From positions 124,001-188,000 of the forward strand of contig CAKRSV010000006.1 of assembly GCA_934401915.1 (NCBI GenBank): a DNA stretch of 64,000 nucleotides, read 5' to 3'. Both the position numbers and the translations under genes were made by a program. How positions within the stretch are numbered: the first letter of the stretch is position 1; each line of letters starts with the position of its first letter. The notes beneath the pieces are model-generated. The model made no database searches. It saw nothing but the letters and a program-made list of their open reading frames with translations, and was not told the origin of the DNA. Source of the DNA: an uncultured Lachnospiraceae bacterium (GTDB taxonomy: Bacteria > Bacillota > Clostridia > Lachnospirales > Lachnospiraceae). Of this stretch, positions 34,375 to 42,379 are shown in pieces.

Positions 34375-35459
34375 CAGCCGACTCTCTCCACCAGAAGATC
34401 TCCCATCTGCGAGCAGCCGACCTGGGTACAGCCCTCCGACATAATATCAACGGTGCGGTAGCCGTCCTGCAAAACCTTCTTTACCGCTGCCTCGATCGCT
34501 GCCGCCTCTGCGTCCAGATCAAAGCTGTACCGGAGCATCATCGCCGCAGATAATACCGTTGCGATCGGATTCGCGATATCCTTTCCCGCAATATCCGGCG
34601 CGGAACCATGACTCGGCTCGTACAGTCCGAATTTGGTATCGTTCAGGGACGCCGAAGCCAACATTCCGATGGATCCGGTCACCATGCTCGCCTCATCGGA
34701 CAAAATATCTCCAAACATATTCTCTGTCAGGATCACATCAAACTGTGACGGATCTTTGACGAGCTGCATCGCGCAGTTGTCCACCAGCATATGCTCCAGC
34801 GTCACATCCGGGTAATCCGCTGCGACTTCCTCCACCACTTTTCTCCAGAGTCTGGAAGAGTCAAGAACGTTCGCCTTGTCCACACTGGTGACTTTTTTCT
34901 TTCTCTTGCGTGCAATGTCAAAGCCTTTGATCGCAATACGGCGGATCTCATTTTCATCGTAGGTCAGCGTGTCGGTCGCCTTTAAAACACCGTTTTCCTC
35001 CACCGTCTTCCGCTCTCCGAAATACAGGCCGCCGGTAAGCTCCCGCATGATCATCATGTCAAAGCCTGCGTCCGAGATCTCTTCCTTCAGGGGACAGGCG
35101 CCTGCCAGCTCCTGGTATAACACCGCCGGTCTGAGGTTTGCAAAGAGATTCAGCGCCTTCCGGATCGCAAGAAGTCCTGCCTCCGGTCTTAAATTGGGGG
35201 GAAGTTTATACCACGGCGAGGTCGAAGTATTTCCGCCGATGGATCCCATCAGGACAGCGTCCGCGCTCTTTGCCGTCTCGACCGCCTCCTCTGTCAGCGG
35301 AACTCCGTGTACGTCGATCGAAGCGCCGCCCATCAGGATATCTGTATAGTGCATCGTGTGACCGTACTTCTTAGCGACCGCATCCAGCACCTTCTTCGCC
35401 TCTGTCACGATCTCCGGACCGATCCCGTCGCCCGGAATGCAGGTTATCTTTAATTCCAT
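34374..35459 (-). CDS. leuB: 3-isopropylmalate dehydrogenase
   Basis: A 361-residue NAD-dependent enzyme of leucine synthesis that decarboxylates 3-isopropylmalate to 2-oxoisocaproate. I start at ATG 35459 ([16 protein letters not shown]), with GGAGG about 10 bases upstream. The track start 17 codons earlier runs through the spacer behind the yajC terminator. Signatures include GDGIGPEI, the arginine region [14 protein letters not shown], the catalytic [13 protein letters not shown], and [16 protein letters not shown] with the Mg-binding acids. No leuA, leuC or leuD occurs in the window. It is the first gene of the leuB-ilvD-ilvB run. Confidence 0.96.
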   Translation of the reverse strand: MELKITCIPGDGIGPEIVTEAKKVLDAVAKKYGHTMHYTDILMGGASIDVHGVPLTEEAVETAKSADAVLMGSIGGNTSTSPWYKLPPNLRPEAGLLAIRKALNLFANLRPAVLYQELAGACPLKEEISDAGFDMMIMRELTGGLYFGERKTVEENGVLKATDTLTYDENEIRRIAIKGFDIARKRKKKVTSVDKANVLDSSRLWRKVVEEVAADYPDVTLEHMLVDNCAMQLVKDPSQFDVILTENMFGDILSDEASMVTGSIGMLASASLNDTKFGLYEPSHGSAPDIAGKDIANPIATVLSAAMMLRYSFDLDAEAAAIEAAVKKVLQDGYRTVDIMSEGCTQVGCSQMGDLLVERVG

Positions 35460-35515
35460 CTTCTCTGTTCCTCCATCCTGTATTGCTTTTTTTGTGTCAC
35501 CTTGACTCATAGCTT

Positions 35516-35544
35516 AACAAAAAGGTTCGCCGTATGGCGAACCT
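35516..35544 (-). terminator. Terminator of yajC
   Basis: 9-bp stem AGGTTCGCC / GGCGAACCT with a 4-base loop, followed on the minus strand by TTTTTGTT. It lies 21 bp past the yajC stop. Confidence 0.85.
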
Positions 35545-35564
35545 CTTAATCTCTGTACACTGTT

Positions 35565-35879
35565 TTACTCGGCGTCTGCTTTTTCAACCTGTGCAACAGC
35601 AGATTTCTGCATCGGAATACGGCAATTCTTGTTACTTCCAAATTCCACGATCAGAGTATCGTCGGAAATATCGATCACGACCCCGTAAAACCCGCTTGTT
35701 GTGAGCACGCAGTCTCCTACGCTCAGATCAGCCAGCATGGCAGACATTCTTTTCTGCTCCTTTTTCTGCGGTCTTACCATCATAAAATAAATAAATACAC
35801 CGAAGATGATGATATAGGCGATCATAATGATACCACTGCCGCCCGCCGTTGCTGCATCAGCACTTAACAAAAGATTCAT
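35565..35879 (-). CDS. yajC: Preprotein translocase subunit YajC
   Basis: A 104-residue protein that supports the SecYEG/SecDF translocase. There is one membrane helix (about 17-34, IIMIAYIIIFGVFIYFM), immediately followed by the family hallmark RPQKKEQKR. A small cytoplasmic beta domain then has LSVGDCVLTTSGFYGVV. GGAGG precedes the ATG. It is downstream of tgt, the usual partner, but has its own promoter at 35922-35950 and its own terminator. secD/secF are not in the window. Confidence 0.95.
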   Translation of the reverse strand: MNLLLSADAATAGGSGIIMIAYIIIFGVFIYFMMVRPQKKEQKRMSAMLADLSVGDCVLTTSGFYGVVIDISDDTLIVEFGSNKNCRIPMQKSAVAQVEKADAE

Positions 35880-35921
35880 GTTTACTCCTCCATAGATTTT
35901 CTTTAATCTTAACTATATTGT

Positions 35922-35950
35922 ATCATACACAAAAGAACGGATAAAAACAA
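35922..35950 (-). promoter_or_regulatory. Promoter of yajC
   Basis: On the minus strand: TTGTTT, 17-base spacer, TATGAT, with an overlapping TACAAT four bases further on that could also serve as the -10. Confidence 0.6.
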
Positions 35951-35956
35951 GCATTT

Positions 35957-37129
35957 TTATGCAGGATCCACCTTTTCCTGGTTCTTAGGCTTCATTCCTT
36001 CCAGCTTCCTTTTTTTGTAGGAAGCGAACTCTCCCGCATCCAGCGCATCCCTGATCTCCTGCATCATCGTATTATAAAAATACAGATTATGCAGGACGCA
36101 GAGCCGCATGCCGAGCATTTCCCCCGCCTTGAGCAGGTGGCGGATATAGGCCCTTGAGTATCTCCGGCACGCAGGACAGGCACAGCCCTCTTCGATTGGC
36201 CTGTCGTCCAGCTCATATTTGGCGTTGAAGAGATTGATCTTGCCCTCGTTCGTATACAGATGCCCGTGCCGTCCGTTTCTGGTCGGGTACACGCAGTCAA
36301 AAAAGTCAACTCCGCGCTCCACCGCCTCCAGAATATTGGCAGGCGTTCCAACCCCCATCAGATACGTAGGCTTGTCCTTTGGCAGATATGGTGTCGTCTC
36401 TTCGATGATATGGTACATCTGCTCATGGCTTTCGCCCACCGCAAGTCCGCCGATAGCGTAGCCGTCGCAGTCCATCTCGGAAATACGCTTGGCGTGTTCT
36501 ATCCGGATATCGTCAAAGATCGCCCCCTGGTTGATCCCGAAAAGAAGCTGCTTCGGGTTGATCGTATCCTCCAGCCCGTTGAGCCGGTCCATCTCTTTCC
36601 GGCACCGTTCCAGCCATCTGGTCGTTCTCGCCACCGAATTTTCCACGTAGCTTCTCTCCGCTACGCTGGACGGGCACTCATCAAATGCCATCGCGATCGT
36701 CGACGCGAGGTTCGACTGGATCTGCATACTCTCCTCCGGTCCCATGAAGATCTTCCTGCCGTCGATATGGGAATGAAAATAGACGCCCTCCTCTTTGATC
36801 TTCCTCAGTCCCGCAAGGGAAAATACCTGAAAACCGCCCGAATCCGTCAGGATCGGTCTGTTCCACGACATAAATTTATGCAGACCGCCCAGCTTGCGGA
36901 TCACCTGGTCTCCCGGTCTTACATGGAGATGGTAGGTGTTGGAAAGCTCCACCTGCGTTCCGATCCCCTCCAGATCTTCCGTGGAAACGGCTCCCTTGAT
37001 CGCTGCCACCGTTCCGACATTCATAAACACCGGCGTCTGTATCACTCCGTGAACGGTCTGAAGTTCGGCGCGCTTGGCGCTTCCTTCCTGCTTTAAAATA
37101 CGATAACTGCTTTTCTTTTCCTGTTCCAT
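35957..37129 (-). CDS. tgt: tRNA-guanine transglycosylase
   Basis: A 390-residue TIM-barrel enzyme that exchanges guanine-34 of GUN-anticodon tRNAs for the queuosine precursor preQ1. Signatures include LTDSGGFQVFSL with the first catalytic Asp, GINQGAIFDDIR, GGLAVGE, and DFFDCVYPTRNGRHG with the nucleophile Asp. The zinc site CACPACRRYSRAYIRHLLKAGE supplies Cys, Cys, Cys and a later His. AAGG lies just before the ATG. It lies 23 bp after the VanY-like gene, with yajC following. Confidence 0.97.
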   Translation of the reverse strand: MEQEKKSSYRILKQEGSAKRAELQTVHGVIQTPVFMNVGTVAAIKGAVSTEDLEGIGTQVELSNTYHLHVRPGDQVIRKLGGLHKFMSWNRPILTDSGGFQVFSLAGLRKIKEEGVYFHSHIDGRKIFMGPEESMQIQSNLASTIAMAFDECPSSVAERSYVENSVARTTRWLERCRKEMDRLNGLEDTINPKQLLFGINQGAIFDDIRIEHAKRISEMDCDGYAIGGLAVGESHEQMYHIIEETTPYLPKDKPTYLMGVGTPANILEAVERGVDFFDCVYPTRNGRHGHLYTNEGKINLFNAKYELDDRPIEEGCACPACRRYSRAYIRHLLKAGEMLGMRLCVLHNLYFYNTMMQEIRDALDAGEFASYKKRKLEGMKPKNQEKVDPA

Positions 37130-37152
37130 GATCCTTATATATCCTTTACAAT

Positions 37153-38208
37153 CTATAAATACTTTTCCCAGAATTCCTCGAGGCAGATTCCCTCCTGCGT
37201 CATGACCGCAGCCGCCTCCTTGCCGACATAGCGGAAATGCCAGGGTTCAAATTCGATACTGGTGATGTCCTCTTTTCCCTCCGGATAGCGCAGCACGAAG
37301 CCGTATTCACAGCTATGCTCGGCAAGCCATCTGCCCGCCTCCGTATCTGCAAAGCCCTCGTCCAGCGAGGTGTAGGTATCGCTGAAGATATCCAGTGCCA
37401 GTCCCATCTGATGTTCGCTCGCTCCCGGAATGGTGACAGCCTGTGAGGCAATCTTATACGCCTCCATATAGCTCATGCCCTGTCCCATATAAAGTTTGAT
37501 CTTCTTATTAAAAAGTGCCTCCTGCCTTCCAAGATTACGGTACGGCGAGCAGATCGCCAGATTGACGCCATCGCTCTTTGCCTTCTGCAGCATGAGCAGC
37601 AGATCCTCTATGATCCGTTCGTCGCACTGCATGCTTCCTGTAATCGTCCCTAAGGTAAATTCGTAGTCCTCCGGTATCGGATGCTGCTTATTGACAAGGA
37701 TCAGCCGCCAGTCGGACGCGTCAAACGCATAGGTCTGGACATCCTCCGGCTCCGCCGCGGCGCTGTCCGTCTGCTCGATCACATCCGCCTGGCTTTCCAG
37801 AATATCATCCACCGTATAGGTGTCGACCTGATCCAGATTTTCTTCCGCAGCGCAGCTCTCCACCGCCTGTTCTCCGCTGAGGAGCTCCTGACTCTCGGGC
37901 GAGATCGTCTGCTCGACTGCCAGCGTGACATCGGAATCTGCAACTACGGCGCTGTAAGTCTCCTGCGCCTTGATAAATCCTGTCTTTTCTGCAAAGACAG
38001 CGAAGGAAAAGCTGCAACTGTTGATAAAAAATATCATAACAAGTGCTATGCTTGCATATCTCTTTCCATTCCCTGCGAAGTGGGCACCGATTCCGTGCAC
38101 CCCGAGAATGAGTGACATCAGCAGCAGGCACGGATATTTCAATAACTTGTGTTTTTTTATTGTTTTGCTGAAATTATAAATGATCTTTTCCCGAAAAGTC
38201 TTTTTCAT
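37153..38208 (-). CDS. D-alanyl-D-alanine carboxypeptidase, VanY/M15B type
   Basis: A 351-residue membrane-anchored peptidase. The N-terminus is basic with two hydrophobic segments (about 24-45 and 51-72). An acidic Glu/Asp/Ala-rich linker follows (about 80-165), then the M15 catalytic domain (about 165-350). Zinc-binding residues are in SEHQMGLALDIF (His and Asp) and EPWHFRYV (His), and the ICSPYRNLGRQEALF part is typical of VanY. It would trim the terminal D-Ala of peptidoglycan peptides outside the cell. It is not next to vanHAX-type genes, so it is likely a housekeeping cell-wall enzyme rather than a resistance gene. Confidence 0.9.
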   Translation of the reverse strand: MKKTFREKIIYNFSKTIKKHKLLKYPCLLLMSLILGVHGIGAHFAGNGKRYASIALVMIFFINSCSFSFAVFAEKTGFIKAQETYSAVVADSDVTLAVEQTISPESQELLSGEQAVESCAAEENLDQVDTYTVDDILESQADVIEQTDSAAAEPEDVQTYAFDASDWRLILVNKQHPIPEDYEFTLGTITGSMQCDERIIEDLLLMLQKAKSDGVNLAICSPYRNLGRQEALFNKKIKLYMGQGMSYMEAYKIASQAVTIPGASEHQMGLALDIFSDTYTSLDEGFADTEAGRWLAEHSCEYGFVLRYPEGKEDITSIEFEPWHFRYVGKEAAAVMTQEGICLEEFWEKYL

Positions 38209-38554
38209 TTGTCTCTGGCACCATATTCTTAAATATAGATTTAATTTCTCAATTCGTTTCGAGGTGCATAGCGCATTTCACCCTATTTATCCATCATAAC
38301 ATACAAATTTGATTTGTACATTACTTTTTTATGTAAATCTCCCTTTTCTCTTTCCGCAGTCCATTTCTTATGTTATTATATAACATATTGTTATATGATG
38401 ATTCAGAGCCGGGCAGCGTTCTTCTGTCTATTATCTGAATCATTACTGATCATCTATCACAGATTCTCACCGATTCATCTTTATTCTTAACCTGATTCTT
38501 AAGCTGAGAATTTCTGTGAACCCAAACAGAACGATAGAAATGGAGACGTTTTTT
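38209..38554. other. Long divergent intergenic region with dyads and a structured aroC leader
   Basis: A 346-bp AT-rich stretch without a gene. It holds two perfect short palindromes: TACAAAT-TTG-ATTTGTA (38302-38318) and ATATAACA-TAT-TGTTATAT (38378-38396). It also holds a 10-bp inverted repeat, ATGATTCAGA (38398-38407) with TCTGAATCAT (38434-38443). Near the gene is a further imperfect pairing of CAGATTCTCA with TGAGAATTTCTG (about 38460-38517). No TTGACA-like box at good spacing was found; TTTCCG-17-TATTAT ending in the second palindrome is a weak candidate. Confidence 0.6.
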
Positions 38555-39655
38555 ATGGCTGGATCATCTTTTGGAACCATTTTTCGAATTACGACCTGGG
38601 GTGAGTCGCACGGCGCGGCTCTCGGCGTTGTCATCGACGGCTGTCCCGCAGGACTTGCACTGACCGCTTCGGATATTCAGGCTTTTCTCGACCGGCGCAA
38701 GCCCGGTCAGTCCAAAATCTCAACGCCCCGCAAGGAGGCAGACGCCGTTGAGATCCTTTCCGGCGTGTTTGAGGACCGTACCACCGGAACGCCGATCTCC
38801 CTGCTGGTGCGCAACACTTCCCAGCACTCTGCGGACTACAGCGAGATCGCGAACTACTACCGCCCCGGTCACGCAGACTATACCTTTGACGCCAAATACG
38901 GTTTCCGGGATTACCGCGGCGGCGGGCGCTCTTCCGGCCGTGAGACGATCGGCCGCGTGGCAGCCGGCGCCATCGCATCGAAACTTCTCTCCGAGCTTGG
39001 CATCACAGTCACCGCCTACACCCGTTCGATCGGACCCGTCAGCGCAGATATGGACTCTTTCGACCCCGCTGCTGTCCGTGAAACGATCACCTGCATGCCT
39101 GACCGCGCCGCCTCAGAAAAGGCGGAAGCCTATCTGCAGGAATGTATGCAGAATCACGACTCTGCCGGCGGCGTTGTGGAATGTATCGCAGACGGCGTTC
39201 CTGCCGGTCTGGGAGATCCGGTATTTGAAAAGCTGGACGCCAACCTTTCCAAGGCGATGATGTCGATCGGCGCTGTAAAGGCGATCGAGATCGGGGACGG
39301 CATTTCTGTCTCCAGAGCACTTGGCTCGGAGAACAACGATCCATTCCATATGCAGGATGGCTCTGTTATTAAGACCACCAATCATTCCGGAGGGATTCTC
39401 GGCGGCATCAGCGACGGCTCCCGCATCCTTCTGCGCGCCCATATCAAGCCGACACCTTCGATCTTCTCACCGCAGCAGACCGTCAATAAACAGGGGGAAA
39501 ACATAGAAGTCTCTATCAAAGGAAGACACGACCCTGTCATAGTGCCCAGGGCCGTGGTTGTGGTTGAATCGATGATGGCTGTCACTCTGCTCGACGCCTT
39601 GATGCTGAATGCTTCCGCAAAGCTCGACAGCCTGAAGAAAATCTACAATATCTGA
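38555..39655 (+). CDS. aroC: Chorismate synthase
   Basis: A 366-residue FMN-dependent enzyme that makes chorismate from EPSP, the last common step to aromatic amino acids and folate. I start at ATG 38555 (MAGSSFGTIFRITTWGESHG), with GGAG upstream. An ATG 13 codons earlier lacks a site. Signatures are GESHGAALGVVIDG, the FMN site YRGGGRSSGRETIGRVAAGA and the near-C-terminal GRHDPVIVPRAVVVVESM. It is the only plus-strand gene in the region. It ends 4 bp before the stop of the convergent aldolase gene with no terminator between them, so the two transcripts should overlap. Confidence 0.97.
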   Translation: MAGSSFGTIFRITTWGESHGAALGVVIDGCPAGLALTASDIQAFLDRRKPGQSKISTPRKEADAVEILSGVFEDRTTGTPISLLVRNTSQHSADYSEIANYYRPGHADYTFDAKYGFRDYRGGGRSSGRETIGRVAAGAIASKLLSELGITVTAYTRSIGPVSADMDSFDPAAVRETITCMPDRAASEKAEAYLQECMQNHDSAGGVVECIADGVPAGLGDPVFEKLDANLSKAMMSIGAVKAIEIGDGISVSRALGSENNDPFHMQDGSVIKTTNHSGGILGGISDGSRILLRAHIKPTPSIFSPQQTVNKQGENIEVSIKGRHDPVIVPRAVVVVESMMAVTLLDALMLNASAKLDSLKKIYNI

Positions 39656-39659
39656 TCTT

Positions 39660-40643
39660 TTAGAAGTTATCCAGCAGTTCCAGATAGAAATTGTTGTAAT
39701 CTTTTCTCTTTTCTTTCTGGAACTGTATTGCTGTCTTCGGGTGCTGATTCAGAATACCCGTCAGCAGATAGGGCACATCATATCCCCATTCCACACCGGA
39801 CTCCTTCAGCGGAACAATAAACTCCTCAATAAATTTCAGGATCGGATTGATATTGTACTTGGGATTTTTCAAAAAGCCAAGGAGCAGTTCACTCGGGCAG
39901 TTTCCGCATCCCCGTCCCAGACTGCTGACGGTGGCGTCGAGATAGCTTACGCCATTTCGCAGCGCCTCGATCGTGTTTGCAAAGGCAAGCTGCTGATTGT
40001 TGTGCGCGTGGATTCCCACCTTCTTGCCGTGCTTTTCTGCCATTTCCAGATACTTTCCAGAAAGCCGGTGGATCTGCTCCGGGTAAAGGGAACCGTAGCT
40101 GTCTACCAGATAGATAGTCCCGACGCTGCTCTTGCACAGAAGCTCCAGCGCCGCATCAATGTCCACCTCGTTGGATTTGGAGATTGCCATGATGTTGACC
40201 GTCGTCTCATATCCCTTTTTCGTGCAGTCCTCGATCATTTCCATCGCCGCCGGGATCGTATTGATATAGGTGGCAACCCGGACAAGATCGATCGGGCTGT
40301 CCTTTTTGTTTACGATATCCTTTTTGAAATCACAGCGTCCGACGTCCGCCATGACCGAGATCTTCATATCGGTCTTGTTGTCGCCGACCACCGCACGGAT
40401 ATCCTTCTCATCGCAGAATTTCCATTTTCCGAACTTGTTCACATCAAACAGATCCTTGGAGGCTTTATAGCCAAACTCCATGTAGTCGACGCCCGCTTTG
40501 ATGTTCGCATGATAGAGGCTCTTCACAAATTCATCCGTAAAATAAAAGTCGTTTACCAGTCCTCCATCGCGGAGCGTACAGTCCATCACCTTGATATCCG
40601 GCGTGTACGACATCAGTGTTCTTTCTTTCGCTTTGTTATCCAT
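39660..40643 (-). CDS. DRE-TIM metallolyase-type aldolase (HMGL-like) of unknown substrate
   Basis: A 327-residue protein of the HMG-CoA lyase/4-hydroxy-2-oxovalerate aldolase superfamily. The hallmark DCTLRDGG (near 21-28) supplies the DRE-type Arg-Asp pair and a metal ligand. IHAHNNQQLAFANT supplies the two metal-binding His residues, and a GRGCGNCPSELLLGF loop follows. The family performs retro-aldol or Claisen-type C-C chemistry with a divalent metal. AGGAGG precedes the ATG. It is shorter than isopropylmalate or homocitrate synthases and lacks their C-terminal domains. It stands alone between convergent aroC and tyrS, so the pathway is unclear. Confidence 0.85.
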   Translation of the reverse strand: MDNKAKERTLMSYTPDIKVMDCTLRDGGLVNDFYFTDEFVKSLYHANIKAGVDYMEFGYKASKDLFDVNKFGKWKFCDEKDIRAVVGDNKTDMKISVMADVGRCDFKKDIVNKKDSPIDLVRVATYINTIPAAMEMIEDCTKKGYETTVNIMAISKSNEVDIDAALELLCKSSVGTIYLVDSYGSLYPEQIHRLSGKYLEMAEKHGKKVGIHAHNNQQLAFANTIEALRNGVSYLDATVSSLGRGCGNCPSELLLGFLKNPKYNINPILKFIEEFIVPLKESGVEWGYDVPYLLTGILNQHPKTAIQFQKEKRKDYNNFYLELLDNF

Positions 40644-40767
40644 GCTGTAAATCCTCCTGTTCTCTGTCCTTTTTCGTTATATTGCTCTTCGCTTCTTATC
40701 AGCCTGCTGCGATTTTACTCCGAAAAGATAACCGCAAGATCGTGTCCGCCTCAAACGAGCGCAGGCG

Positions 40768-41994
40768 CTACTCTACGACGATCTTTTTGAAACTCTTCTT
40801 GCCTTTCTTTATGACAAACTCTGCCGAGCCGATCTCATCCTTCGTATAGGTCTTTCTGACATCGGTCACCTTGTCTCCGTTGACCGATACGCCGCCCTGC
40901 TCTACGGCACGGCGCGCCTCGGAACGGGAAGCTGCCAGACCGGAAGCTGCCATGATCCCCAGAATGTCGATGCTTCCCTCCTGGAAATTCTCATCCTTTA
41001 AGACTGCGGTCGGCATATTTTCGCTGCTTCCGCCTCCGGCAAACAGAGCAACCGAAGCCTCTTTTGCCTTCTCTGCCTCCTCGTCGCCGTGAACCAGTTT
41101 TGTCAGCTCATATGCAAGGATATCCTTCGCCTGGTTGAGCTGGCTGCCCTCCCACTTGTCCATCTCGTCGATCTGCTCGATGGGAAGGAAGGTCAGCATA
41201 CGTAAGCACTTAAGAACATCGGCATCCCCGACATTTCTCCAGTACTGGTAGAACTCGAACGGAGAGGTCTTATTGGGATCCAGCCATACGGCGCCCTTCT
41301 GTGTCTTGCCCATCTTCTTGCCCTCGGAATTCATCAGCAGCGTGATGGTCATTGCGTAGGCGTCCTTGCCGAGCTTACGTCTGATCAGATCCGTACCGCC
41401 TAGCATGTTGCTCCACTGGTCGTCTCCACCGAACTGCATGTTGCAGCCGTATCTTTCGTAGAGCTGCAGGAAATCGTAACTCTGCATGATCATATAGTTG
41501 AACTCCAGAAAGCTCAGTCCCTTTTCCATTCTCTGCTTGTAGCACTCTGCCCGGAGCATATTGTTGACGCTGAAGCAGGCGCCGATGTCACGGATAAATT
41601 CAATATAATTGAGATCCAGAAGCCACTCTGCATTGTTGACCATCATGGCTTTTCCCTCGGAGAAATCGATGAAACGGCTCATCTGTTTCTTAAAGCACTC
41701 GCAGTTGTGCTCGATCGTCTCCTTTGTCATCATGGAACGCATATCTGTTCTGCCGGAGGGATCTCCGATCATTCCGGTTCCGCCGCCGATCAGTGCGATC
41801 GGCTTGTTTCCTGCCTCCTGCAGTCTTTTCATCAGGCACAGCGCCATAAAATGTCCTACGTGAAGGCTGTCCGCCGTCGGGTCAAACCCGATATAGAAAG
41901 TTGCCTTTCCGTGATTGATCAGCTCCCGGATCTCCTCCGCATCGGTAAGCTGTGCAAGAAGTCCTCTTGCCTGAAGTTCTTCATAAATTCCCAT
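40768..41994 (-). CDS. tyrS: Tyrosyl-tRNA synthetase
   Basis: A 408-residue class Ic synthetase that charges tRNA-Tyr. The HIGH-type motif is LHVGH near residue 44. The tyrosine pocket includes [22 protein letters not shown]. The KMSKS-type loop is GKKMGKTQ near 225. The C-terminal S4 RNA-binding domain (about 340-400) has [25 protein letters not shown] lies before the ATG. Expression is controlled by the T-box leader at 42049-42343 behind its own promoter. Confidence 0.97.
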   Translation of the reverse strand: MGIYEELQARGLLAQLTDAEEIRELINHGKATFYIGFDPTADSLHVGHFMALCLMKRLQEAGNKPIALIGGGTGMIGDPSGRTDMRSMMTKETIEHNCECFKKQMSRFIDFSEGKAMMVNNAEWLLDLNYIEFIRDIGACFSVNNMLRAECYKQRMEKGLSFLEFNYMIMQSYDFLQLYERYGCNMQFGGDDQWSNMLGGTDLIRRKLGKDAYAMTITLLMNSEGKKMGKTQKGAVWLDPNKTSPFEFYQYWRNVGDADVLKCLRMLTFLPIEQIDEMDKWEGSQLNQAKDILAYELTKLVHGDEEAEKAKEASVALFAGGGSSENMPTAVLKDENFQEGSIDILGIMAASGLAASRSEARRAVEQGGVSVNGDKVTDVRKTYTKDEIGSAEFVIKKGKKSFKKIVVE

Positions 41995-42048
41995 TTTCTT
42001 AATCTCCCTTTCTCTCTGTCCTTTCCGATTTCACCTGCGCGAAACGCG

Positions 42049-42343
42049 TAAAAAAACCTCGTCCCATACATAGGACGAGGTTAAAACCCGTGTTACCACC
42101 TAACTTCACAGACGACTCACACCGCCTGTCTCACCAAGTACAATCCGCTGTAAAAGCTGTGCCGATAATACTCTCCTGCTATAACGTGCATTCCTCCGTC
42201 ATGACTTACTAGGTTTCCCATTCTGCCATGAAGCTCCGAGATGTATTCACAAAAGGATTCCCGTGCGCCTCTCATCATCCGGCAACTTTCTGTACGTTCC
42301 ACGATCTGCTACTTGTTCTCATCAACGCTTTCGCTTTATCTGT
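42049..42343 (-). promoter_or_regulatory. T-box riboswitch leader of tyrS (tyrosine-specific)
   Basis: On the minus strand the conserved T-box reads AAGTTAGGTGGTAACACGGG (42087-42106). An intrinsic terminator follows: AACCTCGTCC / GGACGAGGTT with an 8-base loop (42055-42082) and a T-run at 42049-42056. About 150 nt upstream, within a Stem I-like region, GAATACATC supplies a TAC tyrosine codon as probable specifier (42243-42245). Uncharged tRNA-Tyr should stabilise the antiterminator and turn on tyrS. The transcript start would be near 42344. Confidence 0.92.
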
Positions 42344-42350
42344 TGAAATC

Positions 42351-42379
42351 AATGTACCCGATATTTTCCGATTTGTCAA
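42351..42379 (-). promoter_or_regulatory. Promoter of the tyrS T-box transcript
   Basis: On the minus strand: TTGACA, 17-base spacer, TACATT. The -35 box overlaps the TGA stop of the upstream phosphorelay gene (42376-42378). Confidence 0.75.

Noticed and set aside
37153..38208. VanY-like gene plus VanR/VanS-like pair as a glycopeptide resistance cluster
   Set aside because: The genes are 15 kb apart, no vanH, ligase or vanX is present, and both types are common as housekeeping or general sensors in clostridia.
38302..38443. Repeated dyads considered as a CRISPR or phage attachment array
   Set aside because: The repeats differ from each other, are too short and irregularly spaced, and no cas, integrase or tRNA is adjacent.
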